Below are positions 1 through 11,110 of a stretch of 64,000 nucleotides of DNA, piece after piece. Made by a program: the position numbers and the translations under genes. Numbering within the stretch: position 1 is the stretch's first letter; each line of letters begins with the position of its first letter. The DNA comes from Phaseolus vulgaris. Its lineage: Eukaryota > Streptophyta > Magnoliopsida > Fabales > Fabaceae. The notes below the pieces were generated by a model, which worked only from the letters and a program-made list of their open reading frames with translations, did no database searches and had not been told where the DNA came from. Location of the stretch: the NCBI RefSeq assembly GCF_000499845.2, contig NC_023753.2, positions 2,170,001-2,234,000 on the forward strand, read 5' to 3'.

Positions 1-1470
1 TCGATGCAGAAGTGTTGAAATTGTTTGAAATGGTTGGACCAGTTTTTTTTTGTTTGTTTAGGCAGTTGATACTTAATATGGGCATGCAAATCATAGAACA
101 GTAAAAAAATACAGATTTTCATTGTTATATCGATCAAAGTGCCACAATATTTATTGTTGTAAAATCTTATGAGACGTTATTTTCATATCGTTGAAAATTT
201 CATCAGCCTCCACAACTAGCATACTACACCAGAATCTCTAACGTCTTGCGTCGATCCAATGCATCTGATAATTAATTAGTTTAGAAAAAAGTTAAACCAT
301 TCTCTCTGCCTCTAATCACTCTGTGTAAACCAAGGACCCAAATGACCTATCAGAATGTCTTTTGAATTATACTTTATTAAGGTAAATATGTTACAATATG
401 TTCTTGATGATACTTTGTTTTTCTACAAGATAAATATAAAAAGTATGTTTAATATCAAGGTCATGTTAAGTTGTTTTAAATTGTTTTGAACTGATTTTTG
501 TCTCAAGCTGAATTTTTTTCAAGAGTAGATTAGTGGGGTTAGGGTGAAATAGACGAAAATTTTGAGTTTCGCGTTTGTATTAAATTGTGAAATTATGAGA
601 ACTTCTTAAACATTTATCAATTTAGTCAAAATTATTTAGAAATAATTTGTATGTTTGTATAATTTCACTACCAAAAATGCCATTTATTAATAGACATAAC
701 TTAAATTGTGAAAGTTGAAATATTTTTATGAGACAATTTATATCAATCGAGACTAATCTGTGTCAAAGTCTTTAGGACACATGTCACTATTTATTTTATT
801 TTATTTTTATCAGTAAAAAGGAATAAAATAATAAATATGGATATTTTAAGGTATTTCAATTCTATTAAAAATGGTATAATTCCGGTGACGGGCTCTGAGT
901 GTAACGGGATCTGTGAGTGAGTATAAGATTTGTGTTATGTACTCCGGTGAATATGTGATGTCTTACAAGATATATTTAAATAAAATACTTGTCTTTTTTC
1001 GATTTATGTGAATTGTAATGCCTCTCTCTTATAAATTAAAAAAAATAAATTCTTTTGCTAGTTTCTACTAAATAAAAAACTAATGGGAAGTAATATTTTA
1101 CTAATATATTGATAAAAAAAACTCTTTACACGATCACATGTTAGTTAAGAAATCTTTAAATATTGTTAATGAACAAATATCATGACTGCATGTGCTACTG
1201 TATCAAAATTTTGTCGTTTCAACAGTACTATTTCTCATTTTTTTTTATTGGAAAAAAATAATTTATTTATCTTGAGACACTGGATCTCAACCTTATACAC
1301 AAAATTATCATGCTGATAAAAAAAATACACAAAATTATAAATGTTTGTAATCATACCCCTCAGCATGTAATGCATAATCCAAATGTGCTGTCCTCCTCAC
1401 AGAATTTATTACCATCTCTCATTTTTCTTAAACAATAAAACTGCAACAACCTATGCTATTAAGTTGTCGA
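1..1470. other. AT-rich intergenic DNA
   Basis: No gene is visible. The stretch is AT-rich with stops in all frames. Around 1237-1325 a T tract followed by ATTGG and a later GCTGATAAAAAAAA resembles the A-rich 3' ends of plant LINEs seen elsewhere in the window, but too little remains for a firm call. A slightly GC-richer patch at about 880-960 (CCGGTGACGGGCTC) was not recognised. Confidence 0.6.
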
Positions 1471-1491
1471 TTCTTCTTCTTCTTCTTCTTC
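1471..1491. repeat. (TTC)n microsatellite
   Basis: Seven uninterrupted TTC units, read directly. It lies at the edge of a more GC-balanced, transcript-like stretch. Confidence 0.9.
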
Positions 1492-1559
1492 AAAAAGTTG
1501 TTGACTGCAGAGCTTAATGCTAATCAGGATGATACACAGATCAGTTTTTAGTTGGTTGA

Positions 1560-2560
1560 TTCCGACATTGTTGAATCTGATTACAGGAAAATGAAGATGA
1601 AGTGGTGTGTTAGTGAAATATATATAGTGTGTTTTTGGTTTGAGGAAGTGTTAAGTTTTTTAGGAGAATATTTAAGTATGTGGCGAATAAAGGAAGTGAA
1701 AGAAGAAGTTTGTGTTGTGTTGTGATTGAACATTGAAAGGCAATGACAGATGGCAAATGTTGTAGGAGGGGAAGGTTGGGCCGGGCAAGCAAAGATAGAG
1801 GCACAGCACAGTGTATCTGTCTGAGAAGAGAAGACACTTTCCATTGCATTGATGTTCATGCAGGCAATAATAGTGTATAGCAGAGTTCCAATGGTGGACG
1901 CATGCAGATGCAACACATCAGAGAGCACGTATATGTGTACATAGTGGACCATATTGGTATGGAACCAACTTTCCCAAAACAGAAAAAGGAGAGCCATGAA
2001 GCCATACGCATGATCCTTTTTCCCTTGCTTATATCACGGAGTTTCACTGCATGAACACACTCACTCATCACAACACTGTCTTCAGTTGTCGGAAGGCCAA
2101 GAAGATAAAAACATGCAGACACAGAGGCATGCATGCAATGCGAGTAACTCATAAATGACTCAACCTCTATACCCTGGGGCCTCTCCATGCCTTTCCATTG
2201 CATTGCATTGCCTACTTCGTCTCATCATCAACACTCTGAACCTTTCTTCTCTCTCTCATATCATATCATCTGGTCCAAACATTGTACTACGTTTTACCAC
2301 ACTACGACTATCACTATTACTATGACTATGACTACGTTTTCCAACTGCTCAGTCTTATTCCACTCAGGTTGCCCCACTGGAACCTACCATCATTGTTTTA
2401 TCTATCTTCTGCCGTGCAAATTAAATATTTGCACAAACAATCTTATTTATTTATATTGCTACCACTACTTCTCCTTCTTCCAATTCATATACCTATTTTC
2501 TTTCTTTCAATAATTTCAACAAATTAGGGTTTAATTCTTCTGGTACGCATTTCTATGCCG
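1560..2560. other. Non-coding island with transcript-like composition
   Basis: Composition is clearly less AT-rich than the flanks, with CT-rich tracts (TTTCTTCTCTCTCTC near 2243-2257), short repeats of CATTG (2196-2211) and ACTATGACT-type repeats (2290-2335). Open frames on both strands (up to 138 codons on the minus strand) are low-complexity, overlap each other and match no family I recognise. This is the texture of a 5' UTR, promoter or long non-coding transcript rather than of coding sequence. No known plant microRNA was recognised by eye. Confidence 0.35.
1982..2022. repeat. Short perfect stem-loop
   Basis: GAAAAAGGA at 1982-1990 pairs perfectly with TCCTTTTTC at 2014-2022 across a 23-base loop. 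Seen directly. It is too short for a typical plant microRNA precursor and may be chance. Confidence 0.5.
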
Positions 2561-4189
2561 TAGTGCAAATTAGGGTATGCAATTCTCTGTAATGGACTGT
2601 TCAGTATTTTTAAGAAATGAGTGCATTTTGGGAATTGCAATGCTATATATATTCTCTTATGTCTGTGTTTATTGTTATGATAAATTAAGGTATAACATTT
2701 TTTTTAACACTGATGCGTGAAAGGTTAATTGGGAATCACAAACCAAACTCATTTAAGATGAGCTCAAAGAGCTTAAAACGTAAAAGAGAAAGTAAAAAGC
2801 GTTTTCCCCTCTACTTTGTCCCTGTTGAATCAACATGTCGTTAATCGCTAAAGTGTTCATCAAATTTTTAATAAAAATTAATTACTAATAAAGTGGGTGA
2901 ATACTGCATAGCAAAGCAATAATATTATTAAGAAAATCAAGTTACTGTGATTGAGTTAGTGTCCCGAAATTTGAGTATCATAAATTTAAAATTAAGCCTC
3001 GTTAAAATTTAAAAAAAACAACATCAAACACCTTAAATATTAATAAGTTTGGCTGAAATGGCATAACCTAAAAAAGTCTTGATAGATTCAGAACTACTTA
3101 TAAAACTGGCTTTTATTTGATTTACTTTTTGCTTGATAAAAATAAACTTCTAAAACGATATTTTCAAACAGAGAGATGACACAGTTTTGTTGATTCAAAA
3201 ATATTTTAGGTGCATAAAATAAAGCATAGAAGAATAAGATTAGAATTCAGTTGAAAGTTCAAAGCAACAATTTTTTTTGTGCAAAACCAAAAGATATGTG
3301 TATATACACCTGCATGTTGTGGAGAGAGACAAAAGTTTATGCTGCCCCCCACTGTATATCTGTCAGTTCTCATTGGTATAGTTTAGTTTCATTTATTTTT
3401 TAAAATATACATGCTTCTCTACTTTCAATGCAAGTCCAGATGTTTTATTATTTATCATCAGTTTGGATAAAAAATTAAATAAATACTTTTGATAGTTTTT
3501 ATCATATTTATTTACTAAATTTAAATATATACAAATAAACAATTTAATTAACAATTTACTCAATAAAATTTAATAAAATGATAATTTATTTATAAAATTA
3601 GCTAAAATAAGATCAGAAAAGAGTTTTAGTGAATTTCTTCAATCCAAAAAGTTTATTAAACTATTTTAAAATTAAAAAAAAACATAGTTAAAAACAATTG
3701 TAACTGTAGAAATATTTATCAAAATTCATAAAAGAAAATGATTTTGTCTCAAATATAAAAAAAAAATATTTGTGTTGAAATATTTCAATTTGGAAATGAC
3801 AAATTACTTCAATGAAGCATATGTCTCTCAAAGCTATGTAAGTGTCATTCAAAGCAAGAGACTGAACATCTTAAAGAGATGCAACACCTGCTTTCACTTT
3901 TTTTATTTTTCTTAACAAAGAATAAAATTAAATTAAAAAAAGACACTTCGTTCCACCTTATACAAATTAAAAATAAATAAATAAAAACACCTGCTTTGAG
4001 TGGCAAAATATTAAGTATTTTGTTTAAATATTATTATTTTCACTATAAGTTATGTGATAATATTTAATTAATTTAATTGATCTGTAAACAATTTATTTAA
4101 AATAATTATTAAAAAATAAGTTTAAGTATAATTTATGTTTACAAAATCGGTTTGTAAAGTTATGATTATCTTTAGCTATAAATTGGTCT
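2561..4189. other. AT-rich intergenic DNA
   Basis: No gene, RNA or clear transposon end is visible. Poly-A and poly-T rich, with stops in all six frames. Confidence 0.6.
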
Positions 4190-4370
4190 CTATTTAGTTG
4201 ATGTGAGATATTCAATATCTCAATGCTAAGACATGTGGAGTTCTGACGTCGATTCGATATTGGATAACACGATAGATCTATCAAATCTTACTAATATCAT
4301 ATTAAAAAGTAAATTTAAGTATAATTCATCCTTATAAACCAATTTATTCTACTAAATTAATATTAATATT
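4190..4370 (-). repeat. Degenerate dispersed legume-type repeat
   Basis: The minus strand reads through a block with the same order of motifs as 38390-38580 and 54770-54915: a (T/A)ATATGATAT core, a stretch of the type AAGTTTAAGT...CACTT, and a TATATAAGTG-like box. I recognise this loosely as a common legume repeat, probably LTR-derived, whose better copies begin GTGTTGAAGATC. No target duplication was found, so borders are approximate. Confidence 0.3.
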
Positions 4371-4699
4371 AATATTTATATTAATACTAAATGTATGTGA
4401 ACACAAATAAATATAAATTTAAATATACAAGTCATTTATGTTTTACTTGCATAGATATTATTTTTCATGTATTATAATTTTTTTTTTAAAATAAAAAATA
4501 TAGAACCTTTTATGAATGCTTCAACCTATTAGACAATACAAGTTATGATTTCGGTGTTATCTTAAAAAAAACAAACATCCACCAAAAGAGTGCTTGCACC
4601 ACTCAATCACCTATCTCGTGACAGAATTTCTACTCAATCATGTATTATAATTACTTATCATAAAATTACAATGACTAATCATCGTTGCCATCTAATTAT

Positions 4700-5160
4700 C
4701 ACTACAAGAAATCATGAAGTAGAAATCAATTTTTAGAGACCAAAATAATTAGTTACAATAGAAACTAGACTAGAGACCAATTTAGAAATAATAAAAAAAT
4801 TATTTCTAAATTATTTTTTTTTATCAGCAATAAGGATTGAATAACAGGAACGGTGCATCCCTTATACATACCTATAAAATTGGTTTATAAATTAATTTCT
4901 ATTATTGTTAAATAGTTTCTAAATTGGTATCTAATTAGCCACTAAGGTTTTAACTACCAATTATTTAGTTTCTAAATTTGGTAGCAAAAACCTTGGTTGT
5001 TAATTAAATATCAATTTAGAAACTATTTAACAATAATATAAACTAATTTAGAAACCAAATTTCTTTTTTGTTTCTAAAATAGTCTCTAATTTAGTTACTA
5101 TTGCAACTAATTATTTTGGTTTCTACAAATTGATTTCTATTTCATGATTTTATTGTAGTG
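4700..5160 (+). mobile_element. Foldback CACTA-type MITE, copy 1
   Basis: Begins CACTACAAGAA and ends TTGTAGTG, with a 3-bp duplication TAT on each side (4697-4699 and 5161-5163). CACTA ends with a 3-bp duplication are the signature of the CACTA (En/Spm) superfamily. The two halves are near-perfect inverted copies of each other, so the element folds into one long hairpin. It has no coding capacity and must have been moved by a transposase from elsewhere. It is about 70 bp longer than its siblings because a short LINE-like tail lies inside its left half. Confidence 0.88.
4809..4885 (-). mobile_element. LINE 3'-tail insertion nested in MITE copy 1
   Basis: A T tract followed by ATCAGCAATAAGGATTG interrupts the MITE hairpin exactly where copies at 7532 and 10726 run without a break. 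On the minus strand it reads as a LINE-like 3' end, CTTATTGCTGATAAAAAAAA, i.e. a severely 5'-truncated retroposon. Borders are uncertain by some bases because the surrounding MITE is itself AT-rich. Confidence 0.55.
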
Positions 5161-5934
5161 TATGTATCCTTTTATCTTGGACTGATTAAGGTGTCTAGTC
5201 TATTGAAAAAATTAATATAAATTTAATATAAACAACCACAAATTTTCTTAAGAGACAATTATCATGTTTTTAAAATTTTTATTTTCTTTAGATAACTTTT
5301 ACGTAATACTCTTTCCTTATTCATATTCACATAATGTGATATGATTTGGAGAACTTCTAAAGGAAGAAGGAAAAAAATGGTTTGCAACATTCACCCTCCG
5401 ATCCCATATCACAAACTTGTCTTCTTTTCTTTCCATTCCTCCGATAACCATCATAAGATAAGATGAACAGCTAGACACATCATTCTCTTATAGTGTGACG
5501 AGGTTATGATAATCAACAAAGTAACCTAAAAGCTTAAATCACTCATCACTTAGACATCATTTACATGTAAGAAATAAAAAAATTAATTTTAGACGTCATT
5601 TACATGTTAGAAATAAAAAATTTATTTGAAATTAAGTGGTATCAAAATCATCTAAATTACAATAATTTTTTAGGCCTTATGCGTCATTCTTACCCGTCTT
5701 ATAAGTCTTTCTAAAAATATTCCAATATGTAGAAGTGCTATTTGCAATACTTTTTAAAGAAGAAAAAAAGTTAATTGAGTTTGTGATTTGAATGAAAAGT
5801 AACATAAAATTTATTATTCTATTATAATGGTCTGAAATAAGGATTGATCCTCTCGTACCAACCAATTATTGGAGGAATTTCTACTATGGACATCAATCCA
5901 TGCTCTATCATACAATTCTTGTAAGTTGCAAAGA
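5161..5934. other. AT-rich intergenic DNA
   Basis: No gene is visible. A near-duplicate pair, CATTTACATGT(A/T)AGAAATAAAAAA at about 5559 and 5593, is a small local direct repeat. The frame at 5677-5865 (minus, 62 codons) has no recognisable content. Confidence 0.55.
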
Positions 5935-6619
5935 ATAAATAAAATAAAATAAAATACTTCAATATGTCTCAATCTTTACACAAGAAAACTCAAACTAAGC
6001 TACATAACACCCAACCAAATGGGATTCCAAGAGATTCTAACAAAACAACAACCAGAGTGTTATAAACATGACTACATCGGAATACAAATACAACATCTCT
6101 CCAAAAGGCCATATCACCTTCTAGCCAAAATAACAATACAAAGAAACTCTCACAAAAGAAGACAAGATAGAAAATCACCCTACAACTTTCTCCAACTTCT
6201 AAAGAGTCTTTACCTATAAGCTGAAGCGAATCAAACCAACTGAGAACCAGAAATGTAAAACAGACTTGCAAGATACTACAAAAACAAAAAAACTTGTACT
6301 AAATCACAACAAAACTTCCAATCCTAAACAAACCGTTAAAAAGAAAACCACAAACATCATTTTTTTCAAATACCTCATAAATATATAGGTTCCAAACACC
6401 AATCCGAGTAAGAAAATCTGACAATCTTTCCTTTACCGTAATTCAAGACCAAATTTTTCTTTGTATCACACTAAAAACCTCAACCAGAACTCGCTCATTC
6501 CTAAAATTAAACCTATTCCTATGATTCCAGATTCCAGATTGTTGTCTCATTGTAACAAGAATTCAATCCCCAAATGAGCATCATGTTAAACCTTATCCAT
6601 AACATTTAGCAAACGTTCT
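5935..6619 (-). mobile_element. Degenerate 5'-truncated LINE (copy 2)
   Basis: On the minus strand, 6481-6545 translates to IWNHRNRFNFRNERV, and around 6387-6420 to FSYSDWCLEPIYL. These align with ELWNHRNRKVFRNGRV and FSFYDWCFEPMVC in the neighbouring LINE at 6626-7195, so this is a second member of the same family. Internal stops and shifts show it is dead. The rest (about 5990-6380) is 3' untranslated LINE sequence. The A-rich 3' end is probably the AAAT/TTTA-rich tract near 5935-5955. The open frame at 5990-6271 lies in the 3' region and is not a gene. Confidence 0.7.
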
Positions 6620-6625
6620 GAGGGT

Positions 6626-7195
6626 ATTTTTTTTATCGGCAAGAAAAGAATGAATTAAAGGAGATATTTCAGGGATATCTCATCCCGTATATAGAAACCT
6701 GCCAAACACACACAAGCCAACTGCTCCTCTCAAGAGGATGAGTTCCTAGGAAATATAACAGACCTCATACATACCATTGGCTCAAAACACCAATCATAGA
6801 AAGAAAAACACACACCTTGCGCTTTGCTCGCAACCCATGACCATGCCTTTACCTGCGACATTGCAAAAATTTCAATATGATCTACCCTACCATTTCTAAA
6901 TACCTTCCTATTCCTATGATTCCACAGTTCCCCTACCACAGCTAGCCACACACACCCCCAAACCTGATTTACACTTTCCTTGACCCCACTCATCCGGAAG
7001 CTTAAAAAGTGGTCCTTCGGGTCCCTGTGACTCACAAAAGTCGTGCCCACCCACCCACTGCACATTTCCCACACAAGCCAAGCCACCCTACAAGTACAGA
7101 ACAAGTGGGACGTAGTCTCTTCCTCCTCCCCGCACAAGCTGCATATGTTATTAATTAGCCCTACCCCCCTCCTTGCTAGATTGGCTTTGGTATAC
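6626..7195 (-). mobile_element. 5'-truncated LINE (L1-type, copy 1)
   Basis: Minus-strand element ending in an A tract (plus-strand T run near 6627-6634) preceded by TTGCCGAT, the usual plant LINE tail. It keeps only the C-terminal end of ORF2 plus about 95 bp of 3' UTR. The imperfect pair GAGGGTAT (6620-6627) and GAGGGTGT (7196-7203) may be the target-site duplication. Severe 5' truncation is normal for LINE insertions made by target-primed reverse transcription. It abuts an older relative at 5935-6619 in the same orientation. Confidence 0.78.
6730..7195 (-). pseudogene. LINE ORF2 fragment, reverse-transcriptase zinc-binding domain (zf-RVT)
   Basis: About 155 codons open without a stop. The protein runs from KANLARRGV, through a zinc-binding pattern CSLCGEEEETTSHLFCTC (Cys-x2-Cys ... 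His-x3-Cys), to ELWNHRNRKVFRNGRV and a terminal FSFYDWCFEP block. This is the zf-RVT domain found at the C terminus of plant non-LTR retrotransposon polyproteins. The endonuclease and reverse-transcriptase domains are absent, so it cannot act alone. The first 12 or so codons of the open frame (upstream of about 7195) belong to flanking DNA, so the frame's ATG is accidental. The lack of stops suggests a fairly recent insertion. Confidence 0.8.
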
Positions 7196-7203
7196 GAGGG
7201 TGT

Positions 7204-7531
7204 TGAGAATCTTTGACTTATGATATTTAGCATATAAAAGGTAATTAAAACAAATAAAAACTTTGTTTAAATATCATATGAATATAGATATAGTTGAGTT
7301 CTTAGGCTTTACATTAAGCAACAATGCTTAAAAACTTTGTGCAAACTTAATATGGATATCGACTAACACTTAAGATAACACTTATTGTTCTGGGTTTCTT
7401 TGTGTGGGGTTGGAAAGCATATTATGTTTCTGAGTATGAGGTAGGTTGTTGCACTAGTCAAAGGAAGGATGACATATTTATAGGTGTATTCTTGTGTACT
7501 ATGTTGTTCTTTTTTTTTATTTGGCTCTTTA
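7204..7531. other. Intergenic spacer
   Basis: No gene is visible between the LINE and MITE copy 2. Ordinary AT-rich sequence. Confidence 0.5.
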
Positions 7532-7924
7532 CACTACAAGAAAATCATGAAATAGGAACCAATTTGTAGAAACCAAAATAATTAGTTGCAATAGTAACTA
7601 AATTAGAGACCATTTTAAAAACTAAAAAGAAATTTGGTTTCTAAATTAGTTTCTATTATTTTCTATTATTGCTAAATGGTTTCTAAATTGGTATCTAATT
7701 AGCAACCAAGATTTTTGCTACCAAATTTAGAAACTAAATAATTAGTAGTTAAAACCTTAGTTGCTAATTAGATACCAATTTAGAAACTATTTAACAATAA
7801 TACAAACTAATTTAGAAACCATTTTTTTTTTTAGTTTCTAAAATGGTCTCTATTTTAGTTCCTATTGTAACTAATTATTTTGGTCTCTAAAAATTGGTTT
7901 TTATTTCATGATTTTCTTGTAGTG
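7532..7924 (+). mobile_element. Foldback CACTA-type MITE, copy 2
   Basis: Starts CACTACAAGAAAATCATGAA and ends TTTTCTTGTAGTG, with a 3-bp duplication TTA on both sides (7529-7531 and 7925-7927). Full length at 393 bp. The left arm (AAACCAAAATAATTAGTTGC) is mirrored by the right arm (AACTAATTATTTTGGTCTC), so most of the element pairs with itself; the apex lies near 7720-7740. No coding capacity. Confidence 0.9.
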
Positions 7925-10725
7925 TTATTTTTTAATTTTTTTTTTATATAAAGTTCGAACATTCTTCAAATACTCCATTTAATTTAGTTCACTCTTTACC
8001 AATAAGAAAAAAAAAGTTGACCAGCCATAGAAGAATCTTAAGCATTCATGATCATTAAGTTGAATCTATTAAATAAAGTTACATACCTTTAGTATGATTA
8101 ATTCACCTAATTAATTAAAAAAATGATTATTTTAAACAAAGACTTATTTTTTAATGTGTATTATTATTTTTTTATTTTATGTGACTTTTTTATTATATTT
8201 ATAATATGTAATAAATATTATTTTGGCTCTAGGCTGTAGAGTTTTTTAGGAAGTCTAAACTTACTACATGTTTTGCTTTATTTTTGAGTTGAAGTTAGTG
8301 GAAATTGTAAAAGGGTTGTAACACTTATGTTCTCTTTAATTTAATTATTTTTTCGGGAAAAAAATGTAATTTATACTATAATTTAATTTCTATATAATTT
8401 AAATTTATAATAATATATATCATTGTCATAATAAAAGGTTAATAAAATAATTCTATGCCGATATTTTTATTTCAGTCATTAAATTCGAGTTTTACATTGT
8501 TATATTAAAATATTACTAAAAATAAAATAGAAAAATTATTGGTGTAGTAAAAACTCTTATATATATATATATATATATATATCATATTAACTATTATATT
8601 ATATGTACAATGAAATCATAAAATATAAAAAAATAAAGATATTTTTCACAATACATGCTCACATGATTTGAACAGAACCAGTTATGCTTAATTGCACAAT
8701 CCCGAAAATATTGCATGATCTGATTGTACTACTCCACCATGATATACATTGCACTGTCGTCGTACACTTGCATTATTAGTTTATTTAGGTCTGATTGCTC
8801 AAGGTTACTTGCACGTCATTTTTTGTTTTATCAATGCATGAAAACAATAAAAACTGTGCAGAGAAATATCAGCATATTACTGCATAATCCCAAATGACTC
8901 AATATTTTCTGCTTTTTTTAAATAAAAAAAACTGCAGTAATTTTTCTGCTTATTACTTCAAAACTATAGGAGCATGAGCATGAAAAGATCCAAACTGTAA
9001 TGATCCAAATAGCAGAATTAAAGCATGCTGCATACTGAAAATGTTTTGTTTATTATATATAATTAAAGACAGTTTAAAGGTTATTTGAATATGATTTCAG
9101 TGGGCATGGTCAAAAAGAGAAAACAAAAGGATGTAAAGGAATTGCATGCAGGAAGATGCTTAAGAAAAAAGAATGGAACAATGGCAGATCTAAAACCGAC
9201 CAATGGGAAAATGTGAACTGTTAAAAGGAAATTGAAGAGGAAAAGGACCCTTCATCAGCAAAATCAATGAGGCTTCTTTCTTTAGGTGAAGTGTACACAT
9301 CAATGGGTTCACTTCAATTCTCTCCCTCCTTCTCACTTTCATGCTCATCAATACATAATACCATGCATGCAGGCCCTGATTTAGAAATTGACTATTGAGA
9401 CTTCTAACACTTTTAACTTTCTTCTTCTTTTCATTCCAAATTCTTATTTTTTTTTAACTAAAATAAATAAATACCTTTTTCTATTATCATAATTTAAATA
9501 TAGTATTAGATTCAAGTGCCTACCCAGACAACAGTTAACAGCTTGGAACATATTCATTATTGTTAACTACTAATTAACATCATTCAGTACAAATATTTAA
9601 TGTAATTATATATTTAAATTTCACACTTAAATTATAACAAAATTTAAAGTATAAATAAGAATTTACATAATATAATATTGCCTCAAATGTGCACCTATAA
9701 TATATATTGTTTTGTCACATTCTTAATTTTGTAATTAGAATTTTAAAATATTTAAATATTTTTTTATTGATATTGTATTTTAAATCAAGATCTTTCATTT
9801 CATCAATTCTTATAATTTATTTTAATACTAAAATGTATTTCTTATTTTATTAGTTTGTCAAGAAAAAAATTATTAAATGAGTTGTGTTTGTTGTTTATCT
9901 TTGTATAAGAATTGGGATACTCTCAAATCCTATATAAATTTATGTACTTTACATATAAGGGTGAGTATTTAAAAACATCATTGTTTAACTTCAACTTTAG
10001 TACTATATTTAAATTTGATTTAAAACATCTATGCATAGCAGTTTAAACGGATTATTTATCTTTAATTTTGTTATCCTTACAATACTACACATGGATTTAA
10101 ATGTTTGGCATAAAGATGCACTTCAATTTATGATTATTGAAGGAAGTGTTCAACTTAATTTTAAAATTTTATTTAAATTAAAATCTCTCTTCCAAATCAT
10201 GATTATTTAATACAGTATTGTTTATATAAGCAATATTTCCCGTTATTTGCTCTACTTATAATTTCTTGAATAAAATTAACTTAACAAATGACCTTATCAT
10301 TGTCTTTTGTAAACAATTACCCAAGTTTATGACATAGATAAATTAAGTTACTATGAAGATAACTATATAGAGTTACTCACTCAATATCTTTATATATTAA
10401 AATTTAACTATAAAACTTAAATGAAAAATATATTGAATAAATTTAAATAAAAGTAAAATATACTTTTTTAAATATAAATAAATAATGACTAAAAATACCT
10501 GATTGTAAATTTCCATTTATCTTAAATAAATTTGTATACAGAATCATCAACATATTCAATGACTAAATAATTGAATGTTAGTATATGCCAAAAAAATTAT
10601 TAAAGAGTAAGTTGACTGGAAGCTAATCTCACTCCATACATATGACTACAACTTTACCTAATTTAAAATTTATATAAAATTTAATGTAAATGATTTTTTA
10701 GGTCATATCAAAATACTAAATTATA
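7925..10725. other. Long AT-rich intergenic stretch
   Basis: No gene or RNA was recognised. The part at about 9100-9380 is less AT-rich and holds CT-rich tracts (TTCAATTCTCTCCCTCC) and ATGCATGCAGG motifs, which could be regulatory or transcribed non-coding DNA. The remainder is low-complexity. Confidence 0.5.
8559..8582. repeat. (TA)n microsatellite
   Basis: About twelve uninterrupted TA units, read directly. Likely length-polymorphic. Confidence 0.9.
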
Positions 10726-11110
10726 CACTACAACAAGAAAATCATGAAATAGAAACCAATTTTTAGAGACCAAAATAATTAGTTGCAAGAGTAACTAAAT
10801 TAAAGACCATTTTAGAAACTAAAAAAAAATTGGTTTTTAAATTAGTTTCTATTATTGTTAAATAGTTTCTAAATTGGTATCTAAATAACAACCAAAGTTT
10901 TAGAGACCAAATTTAGAAACTAAATAATTGGTAGTTAAAACCTTGGTTGCTAATTAGATACCAAATTAGAAACTATTTAACAATAATAGAAACTAATTTA
11001 GAAACCAATTTTTCTTTTAGTTTCTAAAATGGTCTCAAATTTAATTACTATTGCAACTAATTATTTTGGTTTCTAAAAATTAATTTTTATTTCATGATTT
11101 TCTTGTAGTG
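10726..11110 (+). mobile_element. Foldback CACTA-type MITE, copy 3
   Basis: Starts CACTACAACAAGAAAATC (an extra CAA within the terminus compared with other copies) and ends TTCTTGTAGTG. The 3-bp duplication ATA flanks it (10723-10725 and 11111-11113). 385 bp, with the same self-complementary structure as copy 2 and no coding capacity. Confidence 0.9.

Noticed and set aside
5829..5870. GGATTGATCCTCTCGTACC, briefly reminiscent of ribosomal RNA
   Set aside because: Similarity is limited to about 20 bases and the flanks do not continue as rRNA.
5990..6271. 93-codon hydrophobic minus frame that could look like a membrane protein
   Set aside because: It is in the 3' part of a degenerate LINE and contains no recognisable domain.
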